DNA of 44,260 nucleotides, taken from assembly GCA_013694585.1 (NCBI GenBank), contig JACDCB010000112.1:1-44260 (forward strand), in the 5' to 3' direction. This document shows positions 35,612 through 43,656 of this stretch, piece by piece. The notes beneath the pieces are model-generated. The model worked only from the letters and a program-made list of their open reading frames with translations. It did no database searches and was not told the DNA's origin. Position 1 is the stretch's first letter. Every line of letters begins with the position of its first letter. The stretch is from Candidatus Nitrosopumilus sp. (GTDB taxonomy: Archaea; Thermoproteota; Nitrososphaeria; Nitrososphaerales; Nitrososphaeraceae). Made by a program: the position numbers and the translations under genes.

Positions 35612-36463
35612 CTAGTGTAGATGGTACAAATCCTTTCGCCTATTCTTTAACAATGGAAGGCTTTTTCTAACCACGTCAATCCTATCTAGATCCAAATCGA
35701 CAATTTCAAATCCTTCAGTATTACCCATATCCATAACAACAACGCCGAAAGGATCAACAATTAAACTTCGACCACAGAAAATATTGCCAATTTGGTTAGG
35801 AGCAATCAGATAAACTCCGTTCTCTATGGCTCTAGCTTTACACATTATTAACCAATGATCTTCTTTCATTGTTCCCTGTACCCAACCAGATGGAGCTATC
35901 AACGCATTAGAGCCTTTAATGGCAAGGATTCGAGATAGCTCCGGGAATCTCAAATCATAACAAACCAAAGTTCCAAGTTTACCCAAAGGAGAAATAACAG
36001 GAGAAAACAATTTGCTTCCAGCCAATAACTTGGTGGATTCCTTAAAACCAAGTGCATCATAAAGATGCAGCTTCCTATAATAAGAGATTAATTTACCCCG
36101 ACCATTTATTAATACCACTGTATCATAAACACGATAAGAGTTTTTGTTAATTTTACTCTCCCGACCTTGCTTTGTAGTGGTCGATATTGGATTTGTATGC
36201 TCATAAATGGAACCAACAATAAAGATATTGTTTTCTCTGGCACTTTTCTTTAATTGCTTAACAAAATTACCATCTAGGGATTCGGAAATCGAAAATAATT
36301 CTTTGCTAGATTGTGAGGAGGGAGAAAATGACATCTGGAATTCTGGGAAGCAAATAATCTTTGCTTCTTTTCTTGCAGATTGCTCAATCTGTTCCAATGA
36401 GAAAGCCAGATTTTCTTCTTTGTCTGGTGACGACTTCATTTGGACAATCGAAACCCTTACCAT
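35612..36463 (-). CDS. nitrilase-superfamily carbon-nitrogen hydrolase
   Basis: 283-aa amidohydrolase. The Glu-Lys-Cys triad is clear: Glu41 in CFPEFQMS, Lys131 in YRKLHLYDA and Cys168 in LVCYDLRFPELSR. The YRKxHL(F/Y)D and CYDxRFPE forms resemble the Nit/omega-amidase and deaminated-glutathione amidase branch, so repair of damaged metabolites is likely, though the substrate is uncertain. No signal peptide. It stands alone, with about 270 bases to the thiolase gene. Confidence 0.88.
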   Translation of the reverse strand: MVRVSIVQMKSSPDKEENLAFSLEQIEQSARKEAKIICFPEFQMSFSPSSQSSKELFSISESLDGNFVKQLKKSARENNIFIVGSIYEHTNPISTTTKQGRESKINKNSYRVYDTVVLINGRGKLISYYRKLHLYDALGFKESTKLLAGSKLFSPVISPLGKLGTLVCYDLRFPELSRILAIKGSNALIAPSGWVQGTMKEDHWLIMCKARAIENGVYLIAPNQIGNIFCGRSLIVDPFGVVVMDMGNTEGFEIVDLDLDRIDVVRKSLPLLKNRRKDLYHLH

Positions 36464-36674
36464 AGTTATACAAAAGTGTAATGAAGTTTAATATTAAATT
36501 AGTTGTCAACGATTAGAATTAGTAGACTATAAATCCACTGAAAGAATTGAAAAATCATGTTACTGTCATCCTTACCTTCATCTCAATAAATAGCATTAAG
36601 ATATCTCACTCCATGAATCAAAGGTACACTACTACAAATCTATTTACTTTATTGATCCAAAATTCAAAGTACCA

Positions 36675-36698
36675 GGGTTCAGGATTTAGGGTTCAGGA
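36675..36698. repeat. short direct repeat
   Basis: GGGTTCAGGA occurs twice (36675-36684 and 36689-36698), separated by TTTA, and a related TTTCAGGGA follows at about 36706-36714. The patch is G-rich compared with its surroundings and lies just before the PCD gene. Confidence 0.5.
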
Positions 36699-36752
36699 AT
36701 CAAGATTTCAGGGATCCACAATGTTTAATAATTTTTGGACTCATAAAGTTCC

Positions 36753-37016
36753 ATGGAAGACTTTGAAAAAGAGATAAAGGATTTAGCGGGATGGGAGAAA
36801 GTAGAAAATAAACTAAGTAAGAACTTTAAATTTAAAGATTTTATTGAATCTTTTAGTTTTGTTACAAGGATTGCAATAATATCTGAAAAGATGAATCATC
36901 ATCCAGACATCACAATATCATATAATAGTGTTCATATCGACCTAACAACGCATGATATAAACAGTATAAGTAAAAATGATATAATATTAGCAAGAAAAAT
37001 TGAGGAATTAATATGA
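36753..37016 (+). CDS. pterin-4a-carbinolamine dehydratase
   Basis: 87-aa PCD/DCoH-like enzyme that dehydrates 4a-hydroxytetrahydropterin. The active-site motif EKMNHHPD (about 45-52) is followed by SYNSVHIDLTTHD and the closing SKNDIILARKIEEL, all standard. No aromatic amino-acid hydroxylase is in the window, so the protein may serve molybdopterin or other pterin metabolism. ATG 36753 lies 26 nt after TTTAATA, fitting a leaderless mRNA. Confidence 0.88.
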   Translation: MEDFEKEIKDLAGWEKVENKLSKNFKFKDFIESFSFVTRIAIISEKMNHHPDITISYNSVHIDLTTHDINSISKNDIILARKIEELI

Positions 37017-37102
37017 AATGATAAATTCCCCAATCCAATCCAGCAATAATTCATTCAATAAAAGAATCTAAATATAGTCCTAATTGTAAAAAAAATAAAG
37101 CG

Positions 37103-37669
37103 ATGAGCGTGAGACAAGACTCTAATGTAATTTTACAGCGTGATTCAAGAATAAAATTTATTGGAATATTAAAAAATGGTAACCAGGATATAAGTTTTAG
37201 TCAAGATAACAAAATTGATGAGAATGATGTTAAACTAAGTATTATTCAAACGCCTCATATATTGGAAGCTGGAAAAAGGTTTACGGACTTGGGAAATTTG
37301 GAGTCCGTAATATTTGAATATGACAGAATGAAATTATATAATTTGCCATTGGGCGAAGAAACAGTCATTTTCGGAACCAATAACGAGATTAATAATGAAG
37401 AGATAATGAAATTGGTTTCCAACAATGTAACAGGCTCTCAAAATGGATTGGGGCCTCAACATCTAGGAGAAAAAATTAAAGATTATGACAAGGCTTCGAG
37501 AATCGAAGCGGATTCGATTCAAGTCCAAACAAATCCAAGTCAATTTGAAAATCCATGGCAAAATTATATCTCTAATTTAATTGAATTTTGGAAGGAGTTT
37601 GCAATAACTTCTATCAGAATGAATGAAAAAATGGTGAAAGAGTTTTGGATAAGCTTTAGTAATGAATGA
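37103..37669 (+). CDS. unknown protein, possible roadblock-like N-terminus
   Basis: 188-aa protein I do not recognise. Residues about 10-115 follow the same pattern as the protein at 8705 (RDSRIKFIGIL near the start; LGNLESVIFEYDRMKLYNLPL and ETVIFGTN strands later), suggesting a shared, perhaps roadblock-like fold. A polar linker follows, then an aromatic-rich C-terminal helix pair (PWQNYISNLIEFWKEFAI and MVKEFWISFSNE) that could be amphipathic or membrane-associating. It stands 86 bases after the PCD gene. Function unknown. Confidence 0.65.
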   Translation: MSVRQDSNVILQRDSRIKFIGILKNGNQDISFSQDNKIDENDVKLSIIQTPHILEAGKRFTDLGNLESVIFEYDRMKLYNLPLGEETVIFGTNNEINNEEIMKLVSNNVTGSQNGLGPQHLGEKIKDYDKASRIEADSIQVQTNPSQFENPWQNYISNLIEFWKEFAITSIRMNEKMVKEFWISFSNE

Positions 37670-37723
37670 TTCCTGTCACATTTACTCTCTTTTGTAAATC
37701 AAAAGTTGAAAGTGTTAACTACT

Positions 37724-38083
37724 TTATTTTAGAAAATCAACGCTTTCCCATTGAGGTAAAATGAAGAAATTTATCAAATAGTTTCCAAACAGAATTGTAT
37801 TATTGTTCACATTACACTCTAAATGAGGATGAACCAACGAGAGCAATGGATAGCTGTTACTTATTTTTTTAGACATTTGTATAAGATTCTGTATTTCAGC
37901 TCCACGAATCCTTGGTATCTTTGTGCTAGATTTTACTTGGATCAACAAAAAGGTATTGTCCCGACTGGCTACTATGTCAGCTGGCCCTCTACTACCCTTT
38001 GAAAAAAATACGTCCCAACCATAGTTAGTAAGACACGATCCCGCGGCATATTCTGCTTCGCGTCCAAATCTACTATAAGACAA
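37724..38083 (-). CDS. PD-(D/E)XK nuclease-fold protein, Hjc-like
   Basis: 119-aa protein with the layout of archaeal Holliday-junction resolvase Hjc: Glu11 in FGREAEYAA, SKGSRGPADIV with Asp36, then FLLIQVKSS, where Hjc has an Ile-Glu-Val-Lys strand. The catalytic Glu is Gln49 here, while Lys51 is kept. It could be an active variant, a structural nuclease-like protein, or a member of a neighbouring family such as UPF0102. The start is TTG at 38083, with an AT-rich TATA-like ATTATTTAAC upstream. The C-terminal 40 residues do not match Hjc. Fold assignment good; activity uncertain. Confidence 0.7.
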   Translation of the reverse strand: MSYSRFGREAEYAAGSCLTNYGWDVFFSKGSRGPADIVASRDNTFLLIQVKSSTKIPRIRGAEIQNLIQMSKKISNSYPLLSLVHPHLECNVNNNTILFGNYLINFFILPQWESVDFLK

Positions 38084-38178
38084 AACTAGAATCTTTTAGC
38101 AGTTAAATAATAATAACTTTTTTAATTAAATAAAATAATATAATATCATACTACAAGTACGCGAGTAGTGTAGATATA

Positions 38179-38188
38179 TTTTTAATTA
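38179..38188 (+). promoter_or_regulatory. TATA box for nadM
   Basis: TTTTTAATTA is centred about 26 nt before the TTG at 38209, so the message should begin at that codon. Confidence 0.4.
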
Positions 38189-38208
38189 AAAAGAATATAA
38201 AAAAATTA

Positions 38209-38757
38209 TTGAAAAGAGGATTGTATATTGGGAGATTTCAACCATTCCATAAAGGACATTTATATTCGCTCAAATGGTGCAGTGATAAGGTAGATGAGTT
38301 AATAGTAGCTGTGGGAAGCTCAGACAAAAGTTTTGAATTAAGAAATCCTTTCACTGCTGGAGAAAGAATAGAAATAATTAGAGAAAATATAACCACCGAG
38401 ATAAAAGAAAAACGTGATAAAATTATTCTTATCCCAGTTCCGGACGTCGGAGTACACTTATTATGGACACATAATGTGGATCTATTAGTTCCTAGATATA
38501 ATACTATATTTACAAACGATCCCTTTACTAGTATGCTATATAAGGAAAGAGGGATTGAAATAATACATCCAGATTTGATTAATAGAGAATGCCTATCTGC
38601 CACAGAAGTAAGGCACAGGATTGCAAGTGACAAGAACTGGCAAGAGCTGGTACCTGCTCCCACGATAAAACTGATCAATGAAATAGATGGGGTAGACAGG
38701 GTAAAGAAATTATACAATTTATCCAAATCACATGTTACCTCAGATTATTATCATTAA
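38209..38757 (+). CDS. nadM: nicotinamide-nucleotide adenylyltransferase
   Basis: Archaeal NMN adenylyltransferase that makes NAD from NMN and ATP, 182 aa. The nucleotidyltransferase signature GRFQPFHKGH (8-17) with its HxGH motif is at the start, ELRNPFTAGERIEI follows, and SATEVRHRIA takes the place of the ISGTEIR motif. The start is TTG, required because GLYIGRFQ must be near the N-terminus and no ATG precedes it. rtcA begins 34 bases downstream on the same strand. Confidence 0.92.
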   Translation: MKRGLYIGRFQPFHKGHLYSLKWCSDKVDELIVAVGSSDKSFELRNPFTAGERIEIIRENITTEIKEKRDKIILIPVPDVGVHLLWTHNVDLLVPRYNTIFTNDPFTSMLYKERGIEIIHPDLINRECLSATEVRHRIASDKNWQELVPAPTIKLINEIDGVDRVKKLYNLSKSHVTSDYYH

Positions 38758-38791
38758 GTCAGAATGATGAGTTTTGAGGAAATAGTTGTAA

Positions 38792-39859
38792 ATGTTGTTA
38801 GTAGATGGTTCAACCGGCGAAGGCGGTGGACAAATTCTTAGAAGTGCAATAACTATTTCAACAATAATCGGAAAGCCAGTAAAAGTGACAAATATAAGAT
38901 CAAATAGAAAGGATCCTGGTTTGAAGCATCAACATGTCTTAACAATTCAGTTACTTTCAAAAATATTCAACATACATGCCGAAAATGTAAGTTTGGGATC
39001 TGAATGGATCAAATTTGACGCATCTAAAGATAATAGATTCGATGAATATGATAAACCTGTAAATGATGTTATAGTTGCAGACATTGGAACTGCAGGCAGT
39101 ATACCACTACTACTACAGACATTAATTCCAACCATAGCAATTTCTCAAAAAGACTTGGTAATTAGATTGTCAGGCGGAACCGATGTAAAATACAGTCCAA
39201 CCATAGATTATATTAAATATGTATTAAAAGATGCATACTCCAAGATTGGAATCATATTTGACATACATGTCTTAAAAAGAGGATTTTATCCTAGAGGACA
39301 AGGGCTTATCGAAATTAAAATAAGAAAAGCCACCGATCTTCATCCAATAGAGTTTTGTAATTTCAAAGAAGTCGAACCGAACATAATAAGCATAGCAGGA
39401 AGGTTACCAAAACACATTCCAGAGAGACAAATTGGAAGTGCAATAGCAACTTTGGAGAAAAAAGGCATAAGATACTTTAAACATAGATCTATCTTAGAAA
39501 ATGCAGAGAGTCCAGGATCTTCAATTCTAATATACAGCGCTTCAGAATCAGGTATATATTTGGGGGCGGATTCGATCGGCGAAAAAGGCGTCAAAGCAGA
39601 AATAATAGGAAATCGAGCCGCAAAGAAATTTATAGACGATTATGAATTTCGCGCATGCATTGATCAACATTTAGCCGATATGCTAGTCCTGCCATTAAGC
39701 TTTGTTAAGGGAAAATCCAGGTACAAAATATCAAGAATAACGACGCATCTATTAACAAATTTGGAAGTGATTAGAATGCTCAATTCTATAGAGTATCATT
39801 TTGAGAAAATCTCTGAAAACGAATTCATATTATCGATTGAAGGTAATCCAGTCATTTGA
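38792..39859 (+). CDS. rtcA: RNA 3'-terminal phosphate cyclase
   Basis: Converts RNA 3'-phosphate ends to 2',3'-cyclic phosphates using ATP, 355 aa. DGSTGEGGGQILRSA (about 5-19), RSNRKDPGLKHQH (about 38-50), RGFYPRGQG (about 170) and the C-terminal DQHLADMLVLPLS, which carries the catalytic histidine, are all conserved. It is probably co-transcribed with nadM. Its last eight bases overlap the 3' end of convergent herA. Confidence 0.93.
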   Translation: MLLVDGSTGEGGGQILRSAITISTIIGKPVKVTNIRSNRKDPGLKHQHVLTIQLLSKIFNIHAENVSLGSEWIKFDASKDNRFDEYDKPVNDVIVADIGTAGSIPLLLQTLIPTIAISQKDLVIRLSGGTDVKYSPTIDYIKYVLKDAYSKIGIIFDIHVLKRGFYPRGQGLIEIKIRKATDLHPIEFCNFKEVEPNIISIAGRLPKHIPERQIGSAIATLEKKGIRYFKHRSILENAESPGSSILIYSASESGIYLGADSIGEKGVKAEIIGNRAAKKFIDDYEFRACIDQHLADMLVLPLSFVKGKSRYKISRITTHLLTNLEVIRMLNSIEYHFEKISENEFILSIEGNPVI

Positions 39860-41309
39860 AAAATTTTTTTGTTTCTCCCAAAGTTAACATATCAACTGGA
39901 TTTATTTTAATCACCATTGGTAAATTTGATACGGCCTTTCCGATTGCCAAACAATTTCTATGTGGAAGTGTCTTAACCAAGGACTTTATAGTTGAGGAGT
40001 CTACTAACGATACCTTTGAAATTTTTTCTAGATCAGAATCGTTTGTAAAATTGAATAAAAAAATATTATCAACCTGTCTATATATGGTATCATTTATAGC
40101 ATCTGGTTGATTTGTAATAAATGTAGAATAAATTCCAAAATGCCTCATTCTGGTTATTAAATCCTCCCAATATGTATCACGAATGTATAGTTGAGCTTCC
40201 TCAGCAAATATAAAAATTGGTGGAATTAGGGACTTTTCTAACAATTCAATTAATTTATTCATCACTAGCTCGACAATCATTCGTCTTACTACAGGAGAAA
40301 TCCTGCTCATATTAACTATCATAGCAGCTCCTTTTGGTTTTGTTTTTATTACATCCTCAAATTGAAACCCTCTTTCGTTAACACTATTGGACGAAAACAG
40401 ACGAGAGGAATTAATCATGTGGAATCGGGATAATAGTGCATCCCTCACCAATTCATTAATAGTCCAAGTTCCAAAAGCTTTACCAAGCTCAAACAAATTA
40501 AGTATCTTTTTATTTTCTAGCGAATCCCATATTCTAAAAAATTCTCTTAATGAAGCAGAAGGCATATCTAATGCATTTTTTAACATGTTAGAAATAGAAG
40601 GTTTTCCAAAATATGTTAAATTGAATTTCAACTCTCTTCCAGGATCTAACAAAAGAATCTTATCACTTATAGATGAGGGTGTCCCATCAACATTACAGGA
40701 CAGCCCACTATATTCATTATTTAAATCAAATACAATTACATAGGCACCATATTGTATGAGAGAGTTGATCAATATTTTTGAAAGATGAGATTTACCGGTT
40801 TCTTTCTTGCCTGTAATTATATTTAATTTACCATCTAGATCTTCAGCAAAAATTTCAAAGTTTTGATTATCAGATCCACATCTACCTAAGGAAATTGGAT
40901 ATTGCATATTTTTCTTTAATAAAGCCTTTATCTCGTTCAAACCAATTTTGACAATCTTGGAGTTTACTCTTGATGGTACCCAATCTACATCAGTTGAGAT
41001 TTGATTGTCATTATCAATAGAAGCTCTTATTTTAGTTTTAAAGATCCTAACATCCCTTATTATTTGAGATAGATTAGTAATCTCCAAGGGATCAAAAATA
41101 TTTTCAGTACTAAAATTAGAAATCACCTCATCCTTTATTATCTCTTCTACAAGGGACGATGATGAAAAATACTCTTCGTCATAAAATTGAACAAGTAATT
41201 TCTTATTATTGTTAAAATCTTCAATAACAAAGTAGTCACCCTTATTTGCAAAATCATTTGTTACCGCGAGTAAAAGAATTTCATCCCCTGTTTTTGATAG
41301 AATTTTCAT
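39852..41309 (-). CDS. herA: HerA-family DNA translocase ATPase
   Basis: Hexameric DNA translocase of the HerA/FtsK superfamily that works with NurA in double-strand-break end resection, 485 aa. A HAS-type beta-barrel N-terminal region (about 1-115) precedes the ATPase. Walker A is TGKKETGKS (166-174), Walker B with paired Glu is FIFAEEAQL, and TNQPDAINDTIYRQ resembles the sensor/arginine region. It overlaps nurA by four bases, and TGGAG just before its ATG may act as a ribosome-binding site. Mre11-Rad50 genes are not in the window. Confidence 0.9.
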   Translation of the reverse strand: MKILSKTGDEILLLAVTNDFANKGDYFVIEDFNNNKKLLVQFYDEEYFSSSSLVEEIIKDEVISNFSTENIFDPLEITNLSQIIRDVRIFKTKIRASIDNDNQISTDVDWVPSRVNSKIVKIGLNEIKALLKKNMQYPISLGRCGSDNQNFEIFAEDLDGKLNIITGKKETGKSHLSKILINSLIQYGAYVIVFDLNNEYSGLSCNVDGTPSSISDKILLLDPGRELKFNLTYFGKPSISNMLKNALDMPSASLREFFRIWDSLENKKILNLFELGKAFGTWTINELVRDALLSRFHMINSSRLFSSNSVNERGFQFEDVIKTKPKGAAMIVNMSRISPVVRRMIVELVMNKLIELLEKSLIPPIFIFAEEAQLYIRDTYWEDLITRMRHFGIYSTFITNQPDAINDTIYRQVDNIFLFNFTNDSDLEKISKVSLVDSSTIKSLVKTLPHRNCLAIGKAVSNLPMVIKINPVDMLTLGETKKFFK

Positions 41310-42343
41310 CTCCAGGCGGTCCCTAAAACGGATGATCTAGCATTCTCATGAGAAATTTCTCTAACAGAATAGTTAGATTTTATAAAACTCTTCATACTTG
41401 CCAAGTCCGTATTTGAAAAAACAGAGACGTGATGTGAAAGTTGGAGAGTGCTTGGATAACCAAAATAAATTAATTCATTATATAGTAATGTTCCTAAAGT
41501 ACCACTCACATCGTTGTTATATGATACTACATCAGCCCTTAGTATGTTAGAGTATTGATTGTTAGACAACTTTACTAGAAGATGTTCCCCATGTATCCGG
41601 GATATCAAGCTTCGAATAACCAGGTTTATATCAACATAGGAAGGAACTTTAGATCTTATCAAAGGATATGACAAATACTTTAGTATCTTTATTTTGGAGT
41701 TTTTGCTTATTCCAATTAATGAATTCTTATTGATAACAGAATTTTCTATGATTTTTGAAATATCATAAAAATGATTCTCAAATATCGAAGATTTCAATGA
41801 ACCATCAATTAGTATTATGGAGTCAGAAACTAATTTGGATAACCAAAACTGAATATACCTTTCCATGTTTACTCTCAAAAATTTTTTTGCATAATCATCA
41901 TTAAAGAGTATTAGTTTGGATACATTGTGCTCAAGTCGAAGATTCTTGAGAGCTTCATCATTAAGATAAAAAATTAACGGGCCTATTTTCAAATGAGCAG
42001 TAGGTTTACCCTTAAAAGATATACAAATGGATCCCTTTACAGCATATAATCCACCATCCTCGACTTCTGCAATCTTAATACAGCTAGAATCAATTCCAAA
42101 AACTAATTTTTCCTTTTCTACTAATTCAATTCCATTTATTTTCATGTTGGCATACCTTTCTGAGTGAATTCCCCAATTTTGTATGGGTACGCCCTCGTCA
42201 TCGTCTACAAAAACCAGCTTTTTATTTTCAATTAAATTTCTATAGTCTTTACAAAAGTAGGAATTGCTAAAGTTGTTTATTAAAGATTTTTTCATATTCT
42301 CTATATTTGATTCCAGATCATGAAGATTTAATTGATTGTGCAT
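41306..42343 (-). CDS. nurA: NurA-domain nuclease
   Basis: 5'-3' nuclease partner of HerA. The metal-site segments are FGIDSSCIKIAEVE (Asp at about 85) and ILIDGSLKSSIFE (Asp at about 175), with VVSYNND and SHHVSVFSN near the C-terminus. The frame is open from a TTG at 42361, but four TTG codons in a row precede ATG 42343, which is 26 nt after a TTATTAA box, so 42343 is chosen (345 aa). It heads the nurA-herA operon. An inverted repeat covers the start codon and may be a regulatory site. Confidence 0.85.
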   Translation of the reverse strand: MHNQLNLHDLESNIENMKKSLINNFSNSYFCKDYRNLIENKKLVFVDDDEGVPIQNWGIHSERYANMKINGIELVEKEKLVFGIDSSCIKIAEVEDGGLYAVKGSICISFKGKPTAHLKIGPLIFYLNDEALKNLRLEHNVSKLILFNDDYAKKFLRVNMERYIQFWLSKLVSDSIILIDGSLKSSIFENHFYDISKIIENSVINKNSLIGISKNSKIKILKYLSYPLIRSKVPSYVDINLVIRSLISRIHGEHLLVKLSNNQYSNILRADVVSYNNDVSGTLGTLLYNELIYFGYPSTLQLSHHVSVFSNTDLASMKSFIKSNYSVREISHENARSSVLGTAWR

Positions 42344-42403
42344 GTTGTTCAACAACAACAAGATGTTAATAAGTGTTGTTCATGATGTGCATGTTGTGCA
42401 ACA
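42343..42403. promoter_or_regulatory. repeated operator-like motifs between nurA and a regulator gene
   Basis: A perfect inverted repeat TGTTGTT-C-AACAACA (42343-42357) overlaps the nurA start. TGTTGTTCA recurs at 42374-42382, and TGTTG-TG-CAACA at 42392-42403, the last inside a longer near-palindrome (GTGC before, GCAC after). Both outer copies follow the same GTGCA context. Three related sites in 60 bases of a divergent promoter suggest binding of a dimeric repressor. Confidence 0.55.
42366..42372 (-). promoter_or_regulatory. TATA box for nurA-herA
   Basis: TTATTAA on the minus strand is centred 26 nt before ATG 42343. It lies between the operator-like repeats, so bound protein would block transcription. 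Confidence 0.4.
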
Positions 42404-42442
42404 GCACCTTTATCAGACAGGAAGTATATACAAATATCAAAG

Positions 42443-42955
42443 ATGAGTGAAGCGGTATCGAAATTATCTTTGGAGACAAAGATAAAATTGAAATATAAAG
42501 AATGGGAAGTTGAAATTACATGTGTAGAAGATAAAGTTAAGAATGTAGTGGAGAACGTCCTTACCGGAATAGATATCGCCTCACTCTCAGGTACAAATAC
42601 TATTGGTGAAATTGAAAAACTAAAGACCGAAATTGATTTATTAAAATCTAAAATTGACGGAGATAGTAATTTGCAAAATATTAATCAAAAAAGAAACAAT
42701 GTTTCATTAAAGGAACTTGCTAAGAATGGAAATACATGTAGAAGTTTGATGGAAAAGATCTTTTATGAGAAATTTTTTGAAAGTGAGAGATTACTTATAG
42801 AGGTTCACCAAGAGTTGTCAAGAATTGGATATAATTATGATAAAACAGCAGTATCACATTCTTTAAGTGACATGGTAAGGGAAGGGATATTAACCCGTGT
42901 AGGAACTCTAAGAAACTATAGGTATATTCAGAAAAAACCTTTGTTTGAAAAGTAA
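42443..42955 (+). CDS. winged-helix protein A beside nurA-herA
   Basis: 170-aa protein. The N-terminal domain (about 10-45) has two strands and a helix (KIKLKYKEWEVEITC, then VKNVVENVLTG). A coiled-coil-like linker (EIEKLKTEIDLLKSKI) follows, and the C-terminal winged helix (about 105-165) includes LLIEVHQELSRIGYNYDKTAVSHSLSDMVREGIL and a wing RVGTLRNYRYI. It is divergent from nurA and convergent with a second protein of the same design. It may bind the repeated sites in the shared intergenic region; that is an inference. I do not recognise a named family. Confidence 0.75.
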   Translation: MSEAVSKLSLETKIKLKYKEWEVEITCVEDKVKNVVENVLTGIDIASLSGTNTIGEIEKLKTEIDLLKSKIDGDSNLQNINQKRNNVSLKELAKNGNTCRSLMEKIFYEKFFESERLLIEVHQELSRIGYNYDKTAVSHSLSDMVREGILTRVGTLRNYRYIQKKPLFEK

Positions 42956-43504
42956 CTATTTTAGAGTTTTTTTTGCCATAATATCATTTAACCATTTAAT
43001 TCCAATAGTGGTAATACCATACCCTACCGATTCTGCTTGGTTTTCCTTATTTACACTTTTTACAACATACCCAACTTTAACTAATTCAGACAATCTTGAA
43101 CTAATAGATTTTGGATTCAGGTTTGTTGTAGCTTGGATTTCGGATACAGGAGACGATTTTTCAGAAATTTTGCCCAATTCAAATGCTATTTTTGACCCTA
43201 ACAAAAATAGCATAACTATTTCCTTATCGGAAAATTTTTTATTATGAATTTCTCCAAGGTTGGGCAATATCTTGGGCCCCTCTGGCGTAATTTTGATTAT
43301 AGATGAATACATCTCGATTAATTCGGACACAGAGTAATTTAAGGAAATTTTCTGAGCTAAGCGTATCTCTGGAATATTTTTGGTAAGAAAAGAAATAGTA
43401 GACAAAAGAACATTCTCAGGCTCCCCACTAAATTGCACTTTAATATCGTTATACTGAATTGAGATATTTACAACATTATTCTTGTTTTGATCATCGTAAA
43501 CCAT
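42956..43504 (-). CDS. winged-helix protein B, relative of its neighbour
   Basis: 182-aa protein with the same design as the gene at 42443: an N-terminal strand-helix domain (ISIQYNDIKVQFSGEP, then ENVLLSTISFLTK), a middle part, and a C-terminal winged helix (about 115-178) with VSEIQATTNLNPKSISSRLSELVKVGYVV and YGITTIGIKWLND. The two genes are convergent and their stop codons abut with no spacer. The shared N-terminal pattern suggests an old duplication. The function may be regulation of the neighbouring repair operon or an unrelated signal. Confidence 0.75.
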   Translation of the reverse strand: MVYDDQNKNNVVNISIQYNDIKVQFSGEPENVLLSTISFLTKNIPEIRLAQKISLNYSVSELIEMYSSIIKITPEGPKILPNLGEIHNKKFSDKEIVMLFLLGSKIAFELGKISEKSSPVSEIQATTNLNPKSISSRLSELVKVGYVVKSVNKENQAESVGYGITTIGIKWLNDIMAKKTLK

Positions 43505-43656
43505 GTAAATATATTCAATAAACTGATAAAATGTTATAAACTTATGAATGTATATCTATTACCCTTGTTATGAACTTTTATCAAGGTAGTTTAGGAAGTA
43601 GATGAAAAGTACATTAATGGATGAATTGCCAAAAGTCTTAGGTCAAATTACTAGAA

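Noticed and set aside
36547-36777. 76-codon frame upstream of the PCD gene
   Set aside because: Its codons run through the G-rich direct repeats and overlap the PCD start in another frame; the protein has no recognisable features.
39852-39859. Possible frameshift where rtcA and herA ends overlap
   Set aside because: Both proteins end with normal family C-termini; an eight-base convergent overlap is ordinary in compact genomes.
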